DNA from: Xylophilus ampelinus
GTDB taxonomy: Bacteria > Pseudomonadota > Gammaproteobacteria > Burkholderiales > Burkholderiaceae_C
NCBI RefSeq assembly: GCF_901875635.1
Contig: NZ_CABFMN010000044.1
Span: 39,753-103,752 of the forward strand
Direction of reading: 5' to 3'
Length of the DNA: 64,000 bases
The notes beneath the pieces are model-generated. The model saw nothing but the letters and a program-made list of their open reading frames with translations, was not told where the DNA came from and did no database searches. Below, piece after piece: positions 27,293 through 37,734 of this stretch (position 1 is the stretch's first letter; every line of letters starts with the position of its first letter). The position numbers were made by a program, and so were the translations under genes.

Positions 27293-28594
27293 GTGACCAT
27301 GGATGAACCGACGAACGCACGCCGCCATGTGGTCGTGATCGGCGCGGGCGCGATCGGTTGCGCGAGCGCGATCGAGGCCCTGCGTGCAGGTCTTCGTGTG
27401 ACGGTGATCGAACCGGGCGAACCGGGCGGCGAACAGGCCACGAGCTACGGCAACGCGGGTTGGCTGTCCTCGCACTCGGTGGTGCCGCCCGCGCTGCCGG
27501 GTGCCTGGCGCAAGGTGCCGGGCTGGCTGGCCGATCCGCTCGGGCCGCTGGCGGTGCGCTGGACCTATCTGCCGCGCGCGCTGCCCTGGCTGTTGCGCTA
27601 CCTCGCCTCGGGCCGGACCGAGGCGCGCGTGCAGGCCATTGCCGATGCGCTGCGCACGCTGCTCGTCGACGCGCCCGCACTGCATGCCCGGCTGGCCGCG
27701 GCGGCCGGCGTGCCCGAGCTGATCGAGCAGCGCGGCCTGCTGCATGTGTACCGCTCGCGCGAGGAATTCGACGGCGAGGCGCTGGCGTGGCGTGTGCGCG
27801 GGCGCACCGGTGTGCGGTGGGAGGAATGGGATGCCGTCACCCTGCGCGCCCGCGAGCCCGACCTGGATGCCGGCTACACGCTGGGCATCCACGTGCCCGA
27901 AGCGGGCCATTGCCGCCAGCCCGGCGCCTACGTGGCAGCGCTGGCCCGGCATGCGTCGGTGCTCGGGGCCGACTGGCACCGGGGCCGCGCGACCGGGCTG
28001 CGCATCGAAGGCGGCCGCCTGTGCGCCGTGCAGACCGAGCGTGGCGAGATCGCGGCCGACGCCGCCGTGATCGCCGCGGGCGCGCGCTCGGCACCGCTGG
28101 CGGCGGCGGCCGGCACGCCCGTGCCGCTCGAATCCGAGCGCGGCTACCACGTGATGCTGCAAGGCGCCGCCGCCGGCCCGCGCACGCCCATGATGGCGGC
28201 CGATGGCAAGCTCATCGTGCACGCGATGCGCGACGGCCTGCGCGCCGCGGGGCAGGTGGAGATCGCCGGCCTGGCCGCCGCGCCCGACTGGCGCCGCGCC
28301 GAGATCCTGCGGCAGCACCTCGTGCGCATGTTCCCGGCTGTCGCGGAGAAGGACAAGACCCTCGAGGTGCGCCAGTGGCTGGGCCACCGCCCGAGCCTGC
28401 CCGACGGGCTGCCGTGCATCGGCCTGTCGCGCGCGAGCGAGGACGTCGTGCTCGCCTTTGGCCATGGCCACGTGGGTCTGGGCGCTTCGGCGCGCACCGG
28501 CCAGTGGGTGGCGCGGCTGCTGACCGAGCGCCGCGCCTGGCCCGCGCTCGCGCCCTTCGATCCGCGCCGCTTCCACGCACGCCACGCCGCCTGA
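27293..28594 (+). CDS. FAD-dependent D-amino-acid dehydrogenase-like oxidoreductase (DadA family)
   Basis: 433-residue DAO-fold flavoprotein. The dinucleotide-binding VVIGAGAIGCASAIEAL is at the N-terminus. YGNAGWLSSHSVVPPALPG matches the DadA-type YANAG motif region, and GHGHVGLGASARTGQWVA is the C-terminal FAD-binding block. Typically oxidises D-amino acids or a sarcosine/proline-like amine and passes electrons to quinone. Start may be GTG 27293 or ATG 27299; both lie after repeat copy A. Next to the P1 aminopeptidase, a link to amino-acid turnover is plausible but not shown. Confidence 0.88.
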   Translation: MTMDEPTNARRHVVVIGAGAIGCASAIEALRAGLRVTVIEPGEPGGEQATSYGNAGWLSSHSVVPPALPGAWRKVPGWLADPLGPLAVRWTYLPRALPWLLRYLASGRTEARVQAIADALRTLLVDAPALHARLAAAAGVPELIEQRGLLHVYRSREEFDGEALAWRVRGRTGVRWEEWDAVTLRAREPDLDAGYTLGIHVPEAGHCRQPGAYVAALARHASVLGADWHRGRATGLRIEGGRLCAVQTERGEIAADAAVIAAGARSAPLAAAAGTPVPLESERGYHVMLQGAAAGPRTPMMAADGKLIVHAMRDGLRAAGQVEIAGLAAAPDWRRAEILRQHLVRMFPAVAEKDKTLEVRQWLGHRPSLPDGLPCIGLSRASEDVVLAFGHGHVGLGASARTGQWVARLLTERRAWPALAPFDPRRFHARHAA

Positions 28595-28743
28595 GGTGCG
28601 TGGCGGCGTGGCCGCATCCGGTGCGGTGCATGGCCAAGGTTTGACGCCCGTCAAATTTCCGACCTGGGCTGTCGTCGGTCAATGCGCGTTCACCGCCTAT
28701 CGTCGGTTCTGGTCGCTCCTCTCCTGTTTCAGTCGATCCAGCC

Positions 28744-30468
28744 ATGACGCACGCCTCCCGCCCGCCCGACCTTTCGCACACCGCACCTTACGACGTGGAG
28801 GTGCGTGCTGCCCTGGCCCGGGCCACCGGGGCACTGTCACCCGCTGCCGCGCTGCTCGCCGCGATCGACTGGGCGGTGCACCTGGCCGTGTCGCCGGGCA
28901 AGCGCCTGCAGCTGTTGCAACTGACGCTGCGCCTGCAGCGGCAACTGGTGCACGATGCCGGTGTGAGGATGGTCGCGCCCCACGGTGTCGCGCCGGCGCC
29001 GGAGGGCGACCGCCGGTTCGCGGCGCCCGAGTGGCAGCAGTGGCCCTTCTACCTCTGGCAGCGAAGCTTCCTGGCGACCGAGAAGTGGTGGGACGCCGCG
29101 ACCCACGACGTGTTCGGCGTGGAGAAGCACCACCAGGACCTGGTGGCCTTCGGCGCCCGCCAGTGGCTGGACATGTTCTCGCCCGGCAACCTGCCCTGGA
29201 CCAACCCGCAGGTGGTGGCGCGCACGGTGCAGCAGGGCGGTGCCAACCTGTGGCGGGGCCTGTGGTACTGGGCCGAGGATCTGCAGCGCCTGGCCAGCGA
29301 CGCGCCGCCGGTCGGCAGCGAGGCGTACCGCGTCGGACAGACGCTGGCCGTCACGCCCGGCAAGGTGGTGCTGCGCAATGCGCTGATCGAACTGATTCAG
29401 TACGCCCCCGCCACGCCCACCGTGTACCCGGAGCCGGTGCTCATCGTGCCGGCCTGGATCATGAAGTACTACATCCTGGACCTGTCCGCGCAGGACTCGC
29501 TGGTGAAGTACCTGGTCGAGCAGGGCCACACCGTGTTCTGCATCTCGTGGAAGAACCCTGGCGAGGCCGAGCGTGGGATGGGCATGGAGGACTACCTCAC
29601 GCTCGGCCTGCAGGCGGCGCTCGATGCGGTGAACGCCCTGTGCCCCAGACGCAAGGTGCACGCCGCCGGCTACTGCCTGGGCGGCACGCTGCTGGCCATC
29701 GGCGCGGCGGCGATGGCGCGCGACGGCGATACGCGGCTGGCCACCACCACCTACTTCGCGGCGCAGACCGACTTCTCCGAGCCGGGCGAGCTGGGCCTGT
29801 TCATCGACGAGAGCCAGCTCAGCCTGCTGGAGGCGCAGATGCACGAGACCGGCTACCTCACGGCCCAGCAGATGGCCGGCGCCTTCAGCATGCTGCGCAG
29901 CTACGACCTGCTGTGGTCGCGCATGGTCGGTGAGTACCTGCTGGGCGAGCGCCCACCGATGAACGACCTGATGGCATGGAACGCCGACGCCACCCGCATG
30001 CCGGCCCGCATGCATTCCGAATACCTGCGCCGCCTGTTCCTCGACGACGACCTGAGCGAGGGCCGCTTTCCGGTCGGCGGCCGGCCCGTCACCCTCAGCA
30101 GCCTGCGCCTGCCCACCTTCATGGTGGGCACGCTGACCGACCACGTGGCGCCCTGGCGCTCGGTGCACAAGCTGCACTTCCTCTGCCCGGCCGAGATCAC
30201 CTTCGCGCTCACCAGCGGCGGGCACAACGCCGGCATCGTCAACCCGCCGGGGCCCGAGTCGCACCGCCGCTACCGCCTGCTCACGCGTCCCGCCGAGGGG
30301 CCGTACCTGGCGCCCGAGGAATGGCTGGCGCATGCGGCCGAGCATGCGGGCTCGTGGTGGCCGGCCTGGCAGCAGTGGCTGGCGGCGCATTCAGGCGCGC
30401 GGGTGAAGCCGCCGCGCATGGGCGCGGCACTTGCGGATGCCCCAGGCCAGTACGTCCTGGAGAAATGA
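28744..30468 (+). CDS. phaC: class I poly(3-hydroxyalkanoate) synthase
   Basis: 574-residue PhaC with the lipase-like box GYCLGG carrying catalytic Cys311, Asp466 (GTLTDHVAPW) and His494 (SGGHNAG). The N-terminal PhaC_N region has VAFGARQWLDMFSPGNLPWTNP and VPAWIMKYYILDLS. It polymerises (R)-3-hydroxyacyl-CoA onto cytoplasmic granules. Spacing to the next gene is one base. No phaA, phaB or phasin gene is nearby; instead it is with a FabI-like reductase and, further on, MaoC-Pta and AckA, a grouping known for non-canonical phaC paralogues. Confidence 0.93.
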   Translation: MTHASRPPDLSHTAPYDVEVRAALARATGALSPAAALLAAIDWAVHLAVSPGKRLQLLQLTLRLQRQLVHDAGVRMVAPHGVAPAPEGDRRFAAPEWQQWPFYLWQRSFLATEKWWDAATHDVFGVEKHHQDLVAFGARQWLDMFSPGNLPWTNPQVVARTVQQGGANLWRGLWYWAEDLQRLASDAPPVGSEAYRVGQTLAVTPGKVVLRNALIELIQYAPATPTVYPEPVLIVPAWIMKYYILDLSAQDSLVKYLVEQGHTVFCISWKNPGEAERGMGMEDYLTLGLQAALDAVNALCPRRKVHAAGYCLGGTLLAIGAAAMARDGDTRLATTTYFAAQTDFSEPGELGLFIDESQLSLLEAQMHETGYLTAQQMAGAFSMLRSYDLLWSRMVGEYLLGERPPMNDLMAWNADATRMPARMHSEYLRRLFLDDDLSEGRFPVGGRPVTLSSLRLPTFMVGTLTDHVAPWRSVHKLHFLCPAEITFALTSGGHNAGIVNPPGPESHRRYRLLTRPAEGPYLAPEEWLAHAAEHAGSWWPAWQQWLAAHSGARVKPPRMGAALADAPGQYVLEK

Positions 30469-30469
30469 C

Positions 30470-31240
30470 ATGGACCTGTTTTCCCTGGCCGGGCGCAAAG
30501 GCCTGGTGGTCGGCATCGCCAACGAACACAGCATCGCCTGGGGCTGTGCGCGCGCCTTCCACGCGGCCGGCGCCGAACTGGCCGTGACCTGGTTCAACGA
30601 CAAGGCACGTCCTTACGTGGAGCCGCTGACGCAGCAGTTGGACTGTCCGATCGCCCTGCCGCTGGACGTGGAGCAGCCTGGCCAGATGGAGGCGCTGTTC
30701 GACGCCATCTCCGTGCGATGGGGCCGGCTGGACTTCGTGCTGCACTCCATCGCCTTCGCGCCCAAGAGCGACCTGCACGGACGCGTGGTCGACTCGTCGC
30801 GCGAGGGCTTCGCCCGGGCCATGGACATCTCCTGCCATTCCTTCGCGCGCATGGCGCGCCTGGCCGAACCTCTGATGAAGGACGGCGGCAGTCTGATGAC
30901 CATGAGCTATGTGGGTGCAGAAGAAGTCATTCCCGACTACGGCCTCATGGGGCCGGTGAAGGCGGCGCTGGAGGCCAGCACGCGCTACCTCGCGGCGGAG
31001 CTGGGGCCGAAGGGCATCCGCGTGAACGCCGTCTCGCCCGGCCCGCTGGCCACGCGCGCGGCCTCCGGCATCCCGAACTTCGACGCGCTGCTGGAAAGCG
31101 CGCGCCAGCGCGCGCCGCTACGGCGGCTGGTGGACATCGACGAGGTCGGTGCGCTGTGCACCTTCCTGGCCGGCGATGCATCGCGCGCCATCACCGGCAG
31201 CACGCTGTATGTGGATGCGGGCTTCCATATCCTGGGCTGA
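30470..31240 (+). CDS. enoyl-ACP reductase (FabI-like SDR)
   Basis: 256-residue atypical SDR of the FabI type. NADH-binding VVGIANEHSIAWGCARAF carries the GIAN-x-x-S-I-A-W motif diagnostic of FabI. LHSIAFAPKSDL, the active-site DYGLMGPVKAALEA (Tyr-x6-Lys) and VNAVSPGPLATRAASGI follow. Reduces trans-2-enoyl-ACP or -CoA. Starts one base after phaC with GGAG upstream. It likely acts on acyl thioesters feeding or draining the PHA pathway and is presumably a paralogue of a housekeeping FabI. Confidence 0.9.
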   Translation: MDLFSLAGRKGLVVGIANEHSIAWGCARAFHAAGAELAVTWFNDKARPYVEPLTQQLDCPIALPLDVEQPGQMEALFDAISVRWGRLDFVLHSIAFAPKSDLHGRVVDSSREGFARAMDISCHSFARMARLAEPLMKDGGSLMTMSYVGAEEVIPDYGLMGPVKAALEASTRYLAAELGPKGIRVNAVSPGPLATRAASGIPNFDALLESARQRAPLRRLVDIDEVGALCTFLAGDASRAITGSTLYVDAGFHILG

Positions 31241-31244
31241 GCGC

Positions 31245-32726
31245 ATGCGGCGCCGCCTTCCGTGCCGAACCGTGAGCGTGCCGGCGGCAGCGCTGATGCT
31301 CGCCGGCTGCGCATCGATGGCGCCGCCGCTGACGCTGCCCGAGCCACCGGTGCCGGCGGAGTTTCCGATGGCCAACCCGGCGGTGGAGGCTGGGGCGCCG
31401 GCATCGGCGGCCGGGCTCGCCTGGAGCGAAGCCTTCCCCGATCCGCAGCTGCACGCATTGATCGAGCTTGCACTGGCTCACAACCGCGACCTGCGCGCCG
31501 CGGCCCTGCGGGTGCAGGAAGCGCAAGCGCAGCGCCGGATCCAGGGCGCGGAGGCTTGGCCCGCCGTGGGCGCCTCGATCGACACACAGCGCGCGCGGGT
31601 GCCCGGCGACCTGAACGTGAGCGGCCAATCGATCGTGAGCAGCCAGTACCGCGTGGGCCTGGGCTTGGCGGATTGGGAGCTGGACTTCTGGGGCCGTGTG
31701 CGCAGCCTGGATGACGCGGCCCTGCAGAACGAAATGGCCAGTGCCGAAGCATGGCGCGCGGCCACGCTGTCGATCGTAGGCCAAGCGGTACAGGGCTGGC
31801 TGGCCTTGCGCGAGCTGGACGAGCGTCTGCTGCTGGCGCGCGAGGCCGTCGACAGCCGCAACGAGTCGCTGCGCATCTTCACGCGCCGTGTCGAGGTGGG
31901 CGCCATCTCTCGCCTGGACCTGGCCCAGGTGCGCGTGCTGGCCGAGCAGGCGCGTGCGCTGCGCGCGCAACTGGCGCAGCAGCGGGCGCAGCAGGCGAAC
32001 GCGCTGGCGCTGCTGGTGGGCGCGCCCCTGCCGCCGACCATCGCCGAGGCGCCCGCAGACACACGGCTGCCCGAGCGGGTGGTGGCGCCGGTGGCCGCCG
32101 GCCTGCCTTCGCAGCTGCTGGCCGATCGGCCGGACATCGCCTTGGCCGAGCACCAGCTGCGCGCGGCCAATGCCAGCATCGGCGCCGCACGCGCGGCCTT
32201 CTTTCCGCGCATCGCGCTCACCGGCAGCCTGGGCACGGCCAGTGCCGAGCTGGAGCACCTGTTCCACAGCGGCAGCCGCGCCTGGACCTTCGCCCCCAGC
32301 GTGTCGCTGCCCCTCTTCACGGCCGGCCGCCTTCGCGCCAGCCTGGACCTGGCCGAGCTGCGCCGCGACATGGCGGTGGCAGCCTACGAGAAGGCCATCC
32401 AGTCCGCCTTCCGGGACGTGGCCGATGCGCTGGCCGCCCGCCGCTGGCTGGCCGATCAGCTAATGGTCCAGCGCGACGCCCTGGCGGCCCAGTCCGAGCG
32501 TGCGCGCCTGGCGCGGCTGCGCTACGACGCCGGGTCGGCGGCCTTCCTGGAGGTGCTGGACGCGCAGCGCGACCTGCTGGCGGCCGAGCAACAGCGCGTG
32601 CAGACGCAGCGTGCGCTGCTGTCCTCGCAGGTGGCCCTGTACACCGCGCTGGGCGGCGGCTCGCGCGTGCTGGCTGCCGTCGGCGCGTCTCTCGTCCCTG
32701 ACCGATCCGTGAGGCTGTTGCGATGA
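31245..32726 (+). CDS. outer-membrane efflux lipoprotein (NodT/OprM family)
   Basis: 493 residues. Lipobox LMLAGCAS puts lipid on Cys at about residue 22. Two OEP (TolC) repeats of long amphipathic helices follow (LALAHNRDLRAAALRVQEAQ; DVADALAARRWLADQ). WELDFWGRVRSLDDAAL is a hallmark of NodT-family factors. It forms the trimeric outer-membrane duct of the ABC-2 pump encoded downstream. It begins 4 bp after the FabI-like stop and ends overlapping the adaptor start (ATGA). Confidence 0.92.
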   Translation: MRRRLPCRTVSVPAAALMLAGCASMAPPLTLPEPPVPAEFPMANPAVEAGAPASAAGLAWSEAFPDPQLHALIELALAHNRDLRAAALRVQEAQAQRRIQGAEAWPAVGASIDTQRARVPGDLNVSGQSIVSSQYRVGLGLADWELDFWGRVRSLDDAALQNEMASAEAWRAATLSIVGQAVQGWLALRELDERLLLAREAVDSRNESLRIFTRRVEVGAISRLDLAQVRVLAEQARALRAQLAQQRAQQANALALLVGAPLPPTIAEAPADTRLPERVVAPVAAGLPSQLLADRPDIALAEHQLRAANASIGAARAAFFPRIALTGSLGTASAELEHLFHSGSRAWTFAPSVSLPLFTAGRLRASLDLAELRRDMAVAAYEKAIQSAFRDVADALAARRWLADQLMVQRDALAAQSERARLARLRYDAGSAAFLEVLDAQRDLLAAEQQRVQTQRALLSSQVALYTALGGGSRVLAAVGASLVPDRSVRLLR

Positions 32727-33790
32727 ATGCGAAGAACAGATGGCTCGTCGCCCTGGCCGTGCTGGCGCTGGCCGCCGGCGGCGTTTGGGTGTGGCAGCGG
32801 CTGCAGCCCCAAGGGCCCGGCGAGGGCCTGGCCAGCGGCAATGGCCGTATCGAGGCCACCGAAGTGGACGTGGCCACCAAGCTGGGTGGCCGCGTGCAGG
32901 ACATCCGGGCCGAAGAGGGCGCTTTCGTCCGGGCCGGCGAGCTGCTTGCGACCATGCAGGTCGATGCGCTCGAGGCCCAGCGTGCCGAAGCGCAGGCCCG
33001 GCTGCAGCAGGCCCACACCAACGTGGCCGCCGGTGCCGCCCAGGTGGCCATGCGCGAGAGCGACCGCCAGGCCGCGCAGGCGGTCGTGGTGCAGCGCGAC
33101 AGCGACGTCGATGCCGCACAGCGCCGCCTGCGCCGTTCGGAGGTGCTGTCGACCGAAGGCGCGGCCTCGGTGCAGGAGACCGACGACGACCGCGCCCGGG
33201 TGCGCAACATGCAGGCGGCGGCCGGTGCCGCACGTGCCCAGGTGGCGGCCGCGCAGGCGGCGGTGGAGGCGGCACGGGCACAGCTGGTGGGCGCGCGCTC
33301 GGCCGTCACGGCGGCGCAGGCCACGCTGGCCCGGGTGGAGGCCGACATCGCCGACAGCCAGCTCACGGCGCCGCGCGATGGCCGCGTCCAGTTCCGCGTC
33401 GCGCAGCCGGGCGAGGTGTTGGGCGTGGGCGGGCGGGTGCTCAACCTAGTGGACCTGTCGGACGTCTACATGACCTTCTTCCTTCCCGAGACGGTGGCCG
33501 GGCGGGTGGCGCTGAGCAGCGAGGCGCGCATCGTGCTGGACGCCGCGCCGCAGTACGTCATTCCGGCCCGCATCTCCTTCGTGGCCGCCACCGCGCAGTT
33601 CACGCCCAAGACCGTGGAAACGGCCAGCGAGCGGCAGAAGCTCATGTTCCGCGTCAAGGCGCAGATCGACCGCGAACTGCTGCGCAAGCACCTGGCGCAG
33701 GTCAAGACCGGCCTGCCGGGTGTGGCCTGGGTGCGCGTCGACCCCCAGGTGCCATGGCCGCCGCAACTGGAGGTGAAGGTGCCGCGGTAG
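32723..33790 (+). CDS. HlyD-family periplasmic adaptor (YhiI-like)
   Basis: 355 residues: an N-terminal membrane anchor (WLVALAVLALAAGGVWVW), a lipoyl-like half (GNGRIEATEVDVATKLGGRV), a long Ala/Gln/Arg-rich coiled coil (about residues 95-205) and the closing lipoyl half LTAPRDGRVQFRVAQPGEVL plus beta-barrel. Bridges the inner-membrane ABC-2 transporter to the outer-membrane factor. Overlaps the previous gene by ATGA and is followed 12 bp later by the ATPase-permease fusion. Confidence 0.92.
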   Translation: MNAKNRWLVALAVLALAAGGVWVWQRLQPQGPGEGLASGNGRIEATEVDVATKLGGRVQDIRAEEGAFVRAGELLATMQVDALEAQRAEAQARLQQAHTNVAAGAAQVAMRESDRQAAQAVVVQRDSDVDAAQRRLRRSEVLSTEGAASVQETDDDRARVRNMQAAAGAARAQVAAAQAAVEAARAQLVGARSAVTAAQATLARVEADIADSQLTAPRDGRVQFRVAQPGEVLGVGGRVLNLVDLSDVYMTFFLPETVAGRVALSSEARIVLDAAPQYVIPARISFVAATAQFTPKTVETASERQKLMFRVKAQIDRELLRKHLAQVKTGLPGVAWVRVDPQVPWPPQLEVKVPR

Positions 33791-33802
33791 CGCCGTCCCC
33801 GC

Positions 33803-36544
33803 ATGAACGTCACCGCCCCGCCCGTCGTGCGCCTGCAGTCGCTGCAACTGCGCTATGGCCGCAACGAGGCCCTGCGCGGCGTGTCGCTGGACGTGCCCGC
33901 CGGCCGCATGGTCGGGCTGATCGGGCCCGACGGCGTGGGTAAGTCCAGCCTGCTGTCGCTGGTGGCCGGGGCACGCCGCATGCAGCAGGGGCGGGTGGAG
34001 GTGCTGGGCGGCAATATGGCGGACCCGCGCCACCGCCAGGCCGTGTGCCCGCGCATCGCCTACATGCCGCAGGGCCTGGGCAGGAACCTCTACCCCACGC
34101 TGTCGGTGGAGGAGAACCTGCAGTTCTTCGCCCGCCTGTTCGGCCACGGCGCGGCCGAGCGGCGCCGGCGCATCGACACGCTGACGCGCAGCACCGGCCT
34201 GGCACCCTTCCTGGCGCGGCCGGCGGGCAAGCTCTCGGGCGGCATGAAGCAGAAGCTGGGCCTGTGCTGCGCGCTCGTCCACGACCCCGACCTGCTGATC
34301 CTCGACGAGCCCACCACGGGCGTGGACCCCCTGGCGCGCGCCCAGTTCTGGGACCTGATCGACCGCATCCGCGCGGCGCGTCCCTCGATGAGCGTGGTGG
34401 TGTCCACGGCGTACATGGACGAGGCAAGGCGCTTCGAATGGCTGGTGGCGATGGACGACGGGCAGGTGCTGGCCACCGGCACGCCGGACGAGCTCCTGGC
34501 GCGCACCGGCTGCCAGCAGCTGGAACAAGCCTTCATCCACCTGCTGCCCGAGGCCAAGCGGCGTGGCTGGGCACCAGTGGAAATCGCGCCGCTGGCGGCC
34601 TCGGACGACGACATCGCCATCGAAGCGCGCGACCTGACCATGCGCTTCGGCGATTTCACCGCGGTGGACCACGTCAGCTTCCGCATCCGGCGCGGCGAGA
34701 TCTTCGGCTTCCTGGGCAGCAACGGCTGCGGGAAGTCGACCACCATGAAGGTGCTCACCGGCCTGCTGCCCGCGACCGAAGGCCAGGCCTGGCTGTTCGG
34801 CCGCGTGGTGGATCCCCGGGACATCGACACCCGCCGCCGCGTGGGCTACATGTCGCAGGCCTTCTCGCTCTACGGCGAGCTGACCGTCCTGCAGAACCTG
34901 CAACTGCACGCCCGGCTGTTCCACCTGCCCGCGGCCGAGCGGCCGGCGCGCGTGCGCGAGATGCTGGAACGCTTCGGGCTGGTCGAGGCGCAGCACCGGC
35001 TGCCCGAGAGCCTGCCGCTGGGCATGCGCCAGCGCCTGTCGCTGGCCGTGGCCATGGTGCACCGGCCCGAGCTGTTGATCCTGGATGAGCCCACCTCGGG
35101 CGTCGATCCGATCGCGCGCGACGGTTTCTGGCGGCTGCTGGTGGAGCTGTCGCGGCGCGACCGGGTGACCATCTTCGTCTCCACGCACTTCATGAACGAA
35201 GCCGAACGCTGCGACCGCATGTCGATGATGCATGCCGGCCGCGTGCTCGACAGCGACCGTCCTGCGGCGCTGGTGCAAAAGCGCGGGGCCGCCTCGCTGG
35301 AGGAGGCCTTCATCGGCTATCTGGTGGAGGCGGGCGCAGGCACGAGCGGCGATGCCGAAGCGGCGGCCTCGGGCGGCCCGGCCCCCGCGGCAGGCCCGCC
35401 GCCCGCACCGGCGCGGCATCGCGCCTTCAGCCTGCAGCGCCTGTGGAGCTACCTGTGGCGCGAGGCGCTGGAGCTGCAGCGCGACCCCGTGCGCGCCACG
35501 CTGGCGCTGGCCGGCTCGATGGTGCTGATGTTCGTGATGGGCTTCGGCATCAGCATGGACGTGGAGAGCCTGCGCTACGCCGTGCTGGACCGCGACCAGA
35601 GCACGCTCAGCCAGAACTATGCGCTCAACCTCGCAGGCTCGCGGTACTTCGCGCAGCGGCCACCGATTGCCAGCTACGACGAGCTGGACCGGCGCATGCG
35701 CAGCGGCGAGCTGGCCCTGGCGCTGGAGATCCCGCCGGGCTTCGGCCGCGACCTGCTGCGCGGGCGGCAGGTGCAGGTGGGGGCCTGGATCGACGGTGCG
35801 ATGCCGCAGCGCGCGGAGACGGTGCAGGGCTATGTGCAGGGCATTCACCAGCAGTGGCTGTCCGAGCAGGCCCGTGAGCGCGGTCTGGCCGGGTCCGCTG
35901 CCGTGGCGGTGGAGACCCGCTTTCGCTACAACCCGGACGTGCGGAGCCTGCCGGCCATGGTGCCGGCCGTCATCCCGATGCTGCTGCTCATGCTGCCGGC
36001 CATGCTCACCGCGCTGGCGGTGGTGCGCGAGAAGGAACTGGGCTCCATCGTCAACCTGTATGTCACGCCGGTCACGCGCACGGAGTTTCTTCTGGGCAAG
36101 CAGTTGCCCTACGTGGCGCTGGCGATGTTCAATTTCGCGTTAATGTGCGCGCTGGCCGTGACTGTCTTCGGCGTGCCCATGACGGGCAGCTTCGCGGCCC
36201 TGGCGCTGGCGGCGCTGCTGTTCTGCCTGGCATCCACCGGCATGGGCCTGCTGGCCTCGGCGGTCACGCGCAGCCAGATCGCCGCCATGTTCTTCGCCAT
36301 GATCGGCACCATCATTCCGGCGCAGCAATTCGCCGGGCTGACCGATCCGGTGTCCTCGCTCGAGGGCACCGGCCGATGGATCGGCGAGATCTACCCGGCC
36401 ACCCACATGTTCGCCATCAGCCGCGGCGTCTTCAGCAAGGCACTGGGGCTGGCCGACCTGCACCAGGCGCTGCTGCCGCTGGCGGTCTCGGTGCCGGTGA
36501 TCCTGGGCATTGCCATCCTGCTGCTGAGGAAGCAGGACCGATGA
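33803..36544 (+). CDS. fused ABC-2 exporter: two ATPase domains plus permease (RbbA/YhiH-like)
   Basis: 913 residues. First ATPase: Walker [10 protein letters not shown] at residues 41-49, signature LSGGMKQK, Walker [14 protein letters not shown]. Second ATPase: Walker [10 protein letters not shown] near 304, signature degenerate as LPLGMRQR, Walker [14 protein letters not shown]. From about residue 545 an ABC-2 membrane domain with a large periplasmic loop and six helices. RbbA/YhiH has this architecture. It should power export of a hydrophobic or cationic compound together with the next permease. A Gly/Ala/Pro linker (residues about 512-535) separates ATPases from permease. Confidence 0.92.
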   Translation: MNVTAPPVVRLQSLQLRYGRNEALRGVSLDVPAGRMVGLIGPDGVGKSSLLSLVAGARRMQQGRVEVLGGNMADPRHRQAVCPRIAYMPQGLGRNLYPTLSVEENLQFFARLFGHGAAERRRRIDTLTRSTGLAPFLARPAGKLSGGMKQKLGLCCALVHDPDLLILDEPTTGVDPLARAQFWDLIDRIRAARPSMSVVVSTAYMDEARRFEWLVAMDDGQVLATGTPDELLARTGCQQLEQAFIHLLPEAKRRGWAPVEIAPLAASDDDIAIEARDLTMRFGDFTAVDHVSFRIRRGEIFGFLGSNGCGKSTTMKVLTGLLPATEGQAWLFGRVVDPRDIDTRRRVGYMSQAFSLYGELTVLQNLQLHARLFHLPAAERPARVREMLERFGLVEAQHRLPESLPLGMRQRLSLAVAMVHRPELLILDEPTSGVDPIARDGFWRLLVELSRRDRVTIFVSTHFMNEAERCDRMSMMHAGRVLDSDRPAALVQKRGAASLEEAFIGYLVEAGAGTSGDAEAAASGGPAPAAGPPPAPARHRAFSLQRLWSYLWREALELQRDPVRATLALAGSMVLMFVMGFGISMDVESLRYAVLDRDQSTLSQNYALNLAGSRYFAQRPPIASYDELDRRMRSGELALALEIPPGFGRDLLRGRQVQVGAWIDGAMPQRAETVQGYVQGIHQQWLSEQARERGLAGSAAVAVETRFRYNPDVRSLPAMVPAVIPMLLLMLPAMLTALAVVREKELGSIVNLYVTPVTRTEFLLGKQLPYVALAMFNFALMCALAVTVFGVPMTGSFAALALAALLFCLASTGMGLLASAVTRSQIAAMFFAMIGTIIPAQQFAGLTDPVSSLEGTGRWIGEIYPATHMFAISRGVFSKALGLADLHQALLPLAVSVPVILGIAILLLRKQDR

Positions 36545-37680
36545 AGCAAACCTGGCGCCGGCACCTCGCCAACATCCTGCGCCTGGGCGTCAAGGAACTG
36601 TGGAGCCTGTGGCGCGACCCGGTGATGCTGGTGCTGATCGTCTACACCTTCACCGCCTCGGTCTACACCGCGGCGCGGGCGCTGCCCGAGACGCTGCACA
36701 ACGCACCCATCGCCATCGTCGACGAAGACGCCTCGCCGCTGTCCGCGCGCATCGCCTCCGCCTTCTACCCGCCGCACTTCACCCGCCCGGCCATGGTCTC
36801 GCTGGCCGAGGTCGATCCGGCGATGGACGCCGGCCGTATCACCTTCGTGCTGGTCATTCCGCCGGGCTTCCAGCGCGACGTGCTGGCCGGCCGCGCGCCT
36901 GCACTACAGCTGAACGTGGACGCCACGCGCATGAACCAGGCCTTCTCGGGCAGCGGTTACGTGCAGCAGATCGTGCTGGCCGAGGTCGGCGAATTCGTGC
37001 CGCGTTACCGCGGCAGTGCCGCGCAGCCGGTGGAGCTGGCCTTGCGGGCGCGCTTCAACCCCGCACTGGAGAAGGCCTGGTTCGGTGCGCTGATGCAGAT
37101 CATCAACAACGTGACGCTGCTCTCGCTCATCCTCACCGGAGCCGCGCTGATCCGCGAGCGCGAGCACGGCACGCTGGAGCACCTGCTGGTGATGCCCGTC
37201 ACCCCCACCGAGATCATGCTGGCCAAGGTATGGTCGATGGGGCTGGTGGTGCTGGTGGCGGCCGGCACCTCGCTCGCGCTGGTGGTGCAGGGCGTCATGG
37301 GCGTGCCCATCGGCGGCTCGGTGCCGCTGTTCCTCGCCGGTGCCGCGCTGGCGCTGTTCGCTACCACGGCCATGGGCATCTTCCTGGCGACCGTGGCACG
37401 CGACATGCCGCAGTTCGGCATGCTGATGGTGCTGACCATCCTGCCGCTGCAGATGCTCTCGGGTGCGCTGACGCCCCGCGAGAGCATGCCAGCCATCGTG
37501 CAGACGCTCATGCTCGCAGCGCCCACCACCCACTTCGTGGAGCTCGGCCAGGCCATCCTCTATCGCGGCGCCGGGCTGGAGGTGGTGTGGAAGCCCTTCG
37601 TCTGGCTGCTGGCGATCGGCAGCGTGCTGTTCGCCGTGTCTCTTTCACGCTTTCGCAGGACCATCGGGCAGATGGCTTGA
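36541..37680 (+). CDS. ABC-2 exporter permease (YhhJ-like)
   Basis: 379-residue ABC-2 permease. One N-terminal helix, a large periplasmic domain ([39 protein letters not shown]), then five helices with the conserved [20 protein letters not shown] loop that meets the ATPase. Starts at an ATGA overlap with the fusion gene, so the pump is ATPase-fusion/permease heterodimer plus adaptor and outer-membrane factor. Ends 54 bp before the MaoC-Pta gene. Confidence 0.92.
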   Translation: MKQTWRRHLANILRLGVKELWSLWRDPVMLVLIVYTFTASVYTAARALPETLHNAPIAIVDEDASPLSARIASAFYPPHFTRPAMVSLAEVDPAMDAGRITFVLVIPPGFQRDVLAGRAPALQLNVDATRMNQAFSGSGYVQQIVLAEVGEFVPRYRGSAAQPVELALRARFNPALEKAWFGALMQIINNVTLLSLILTGAALIREREHGTLEHLLVMPVTPTEIMLAKVWSMGLVVLVAAGTSLALVVQGVMGVPIGGSVPLFLAGAALALFATTAMGIFLATVARDMPQFGMLMVLTILPLQMLSGALTPRESMPAIVQTLMLAAPTTHFVELGQAILYRGAGLEVVWKPFVWLLAIGSVLFAVSLSRFRRTIGQMA

Positions 37681-37734
37681 GATGGACCGGCCCCTGCGAC
37701 ACTTCCCCACAAACCGACCCAGGAGATCTACCCG

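Noticed and set aside
28837..30390. 517-residue minus-strand frame
   Set aside because: Antisense to phaC, third-position GC bias artefact; composition is Gln/Arg/Val-rich without domains.
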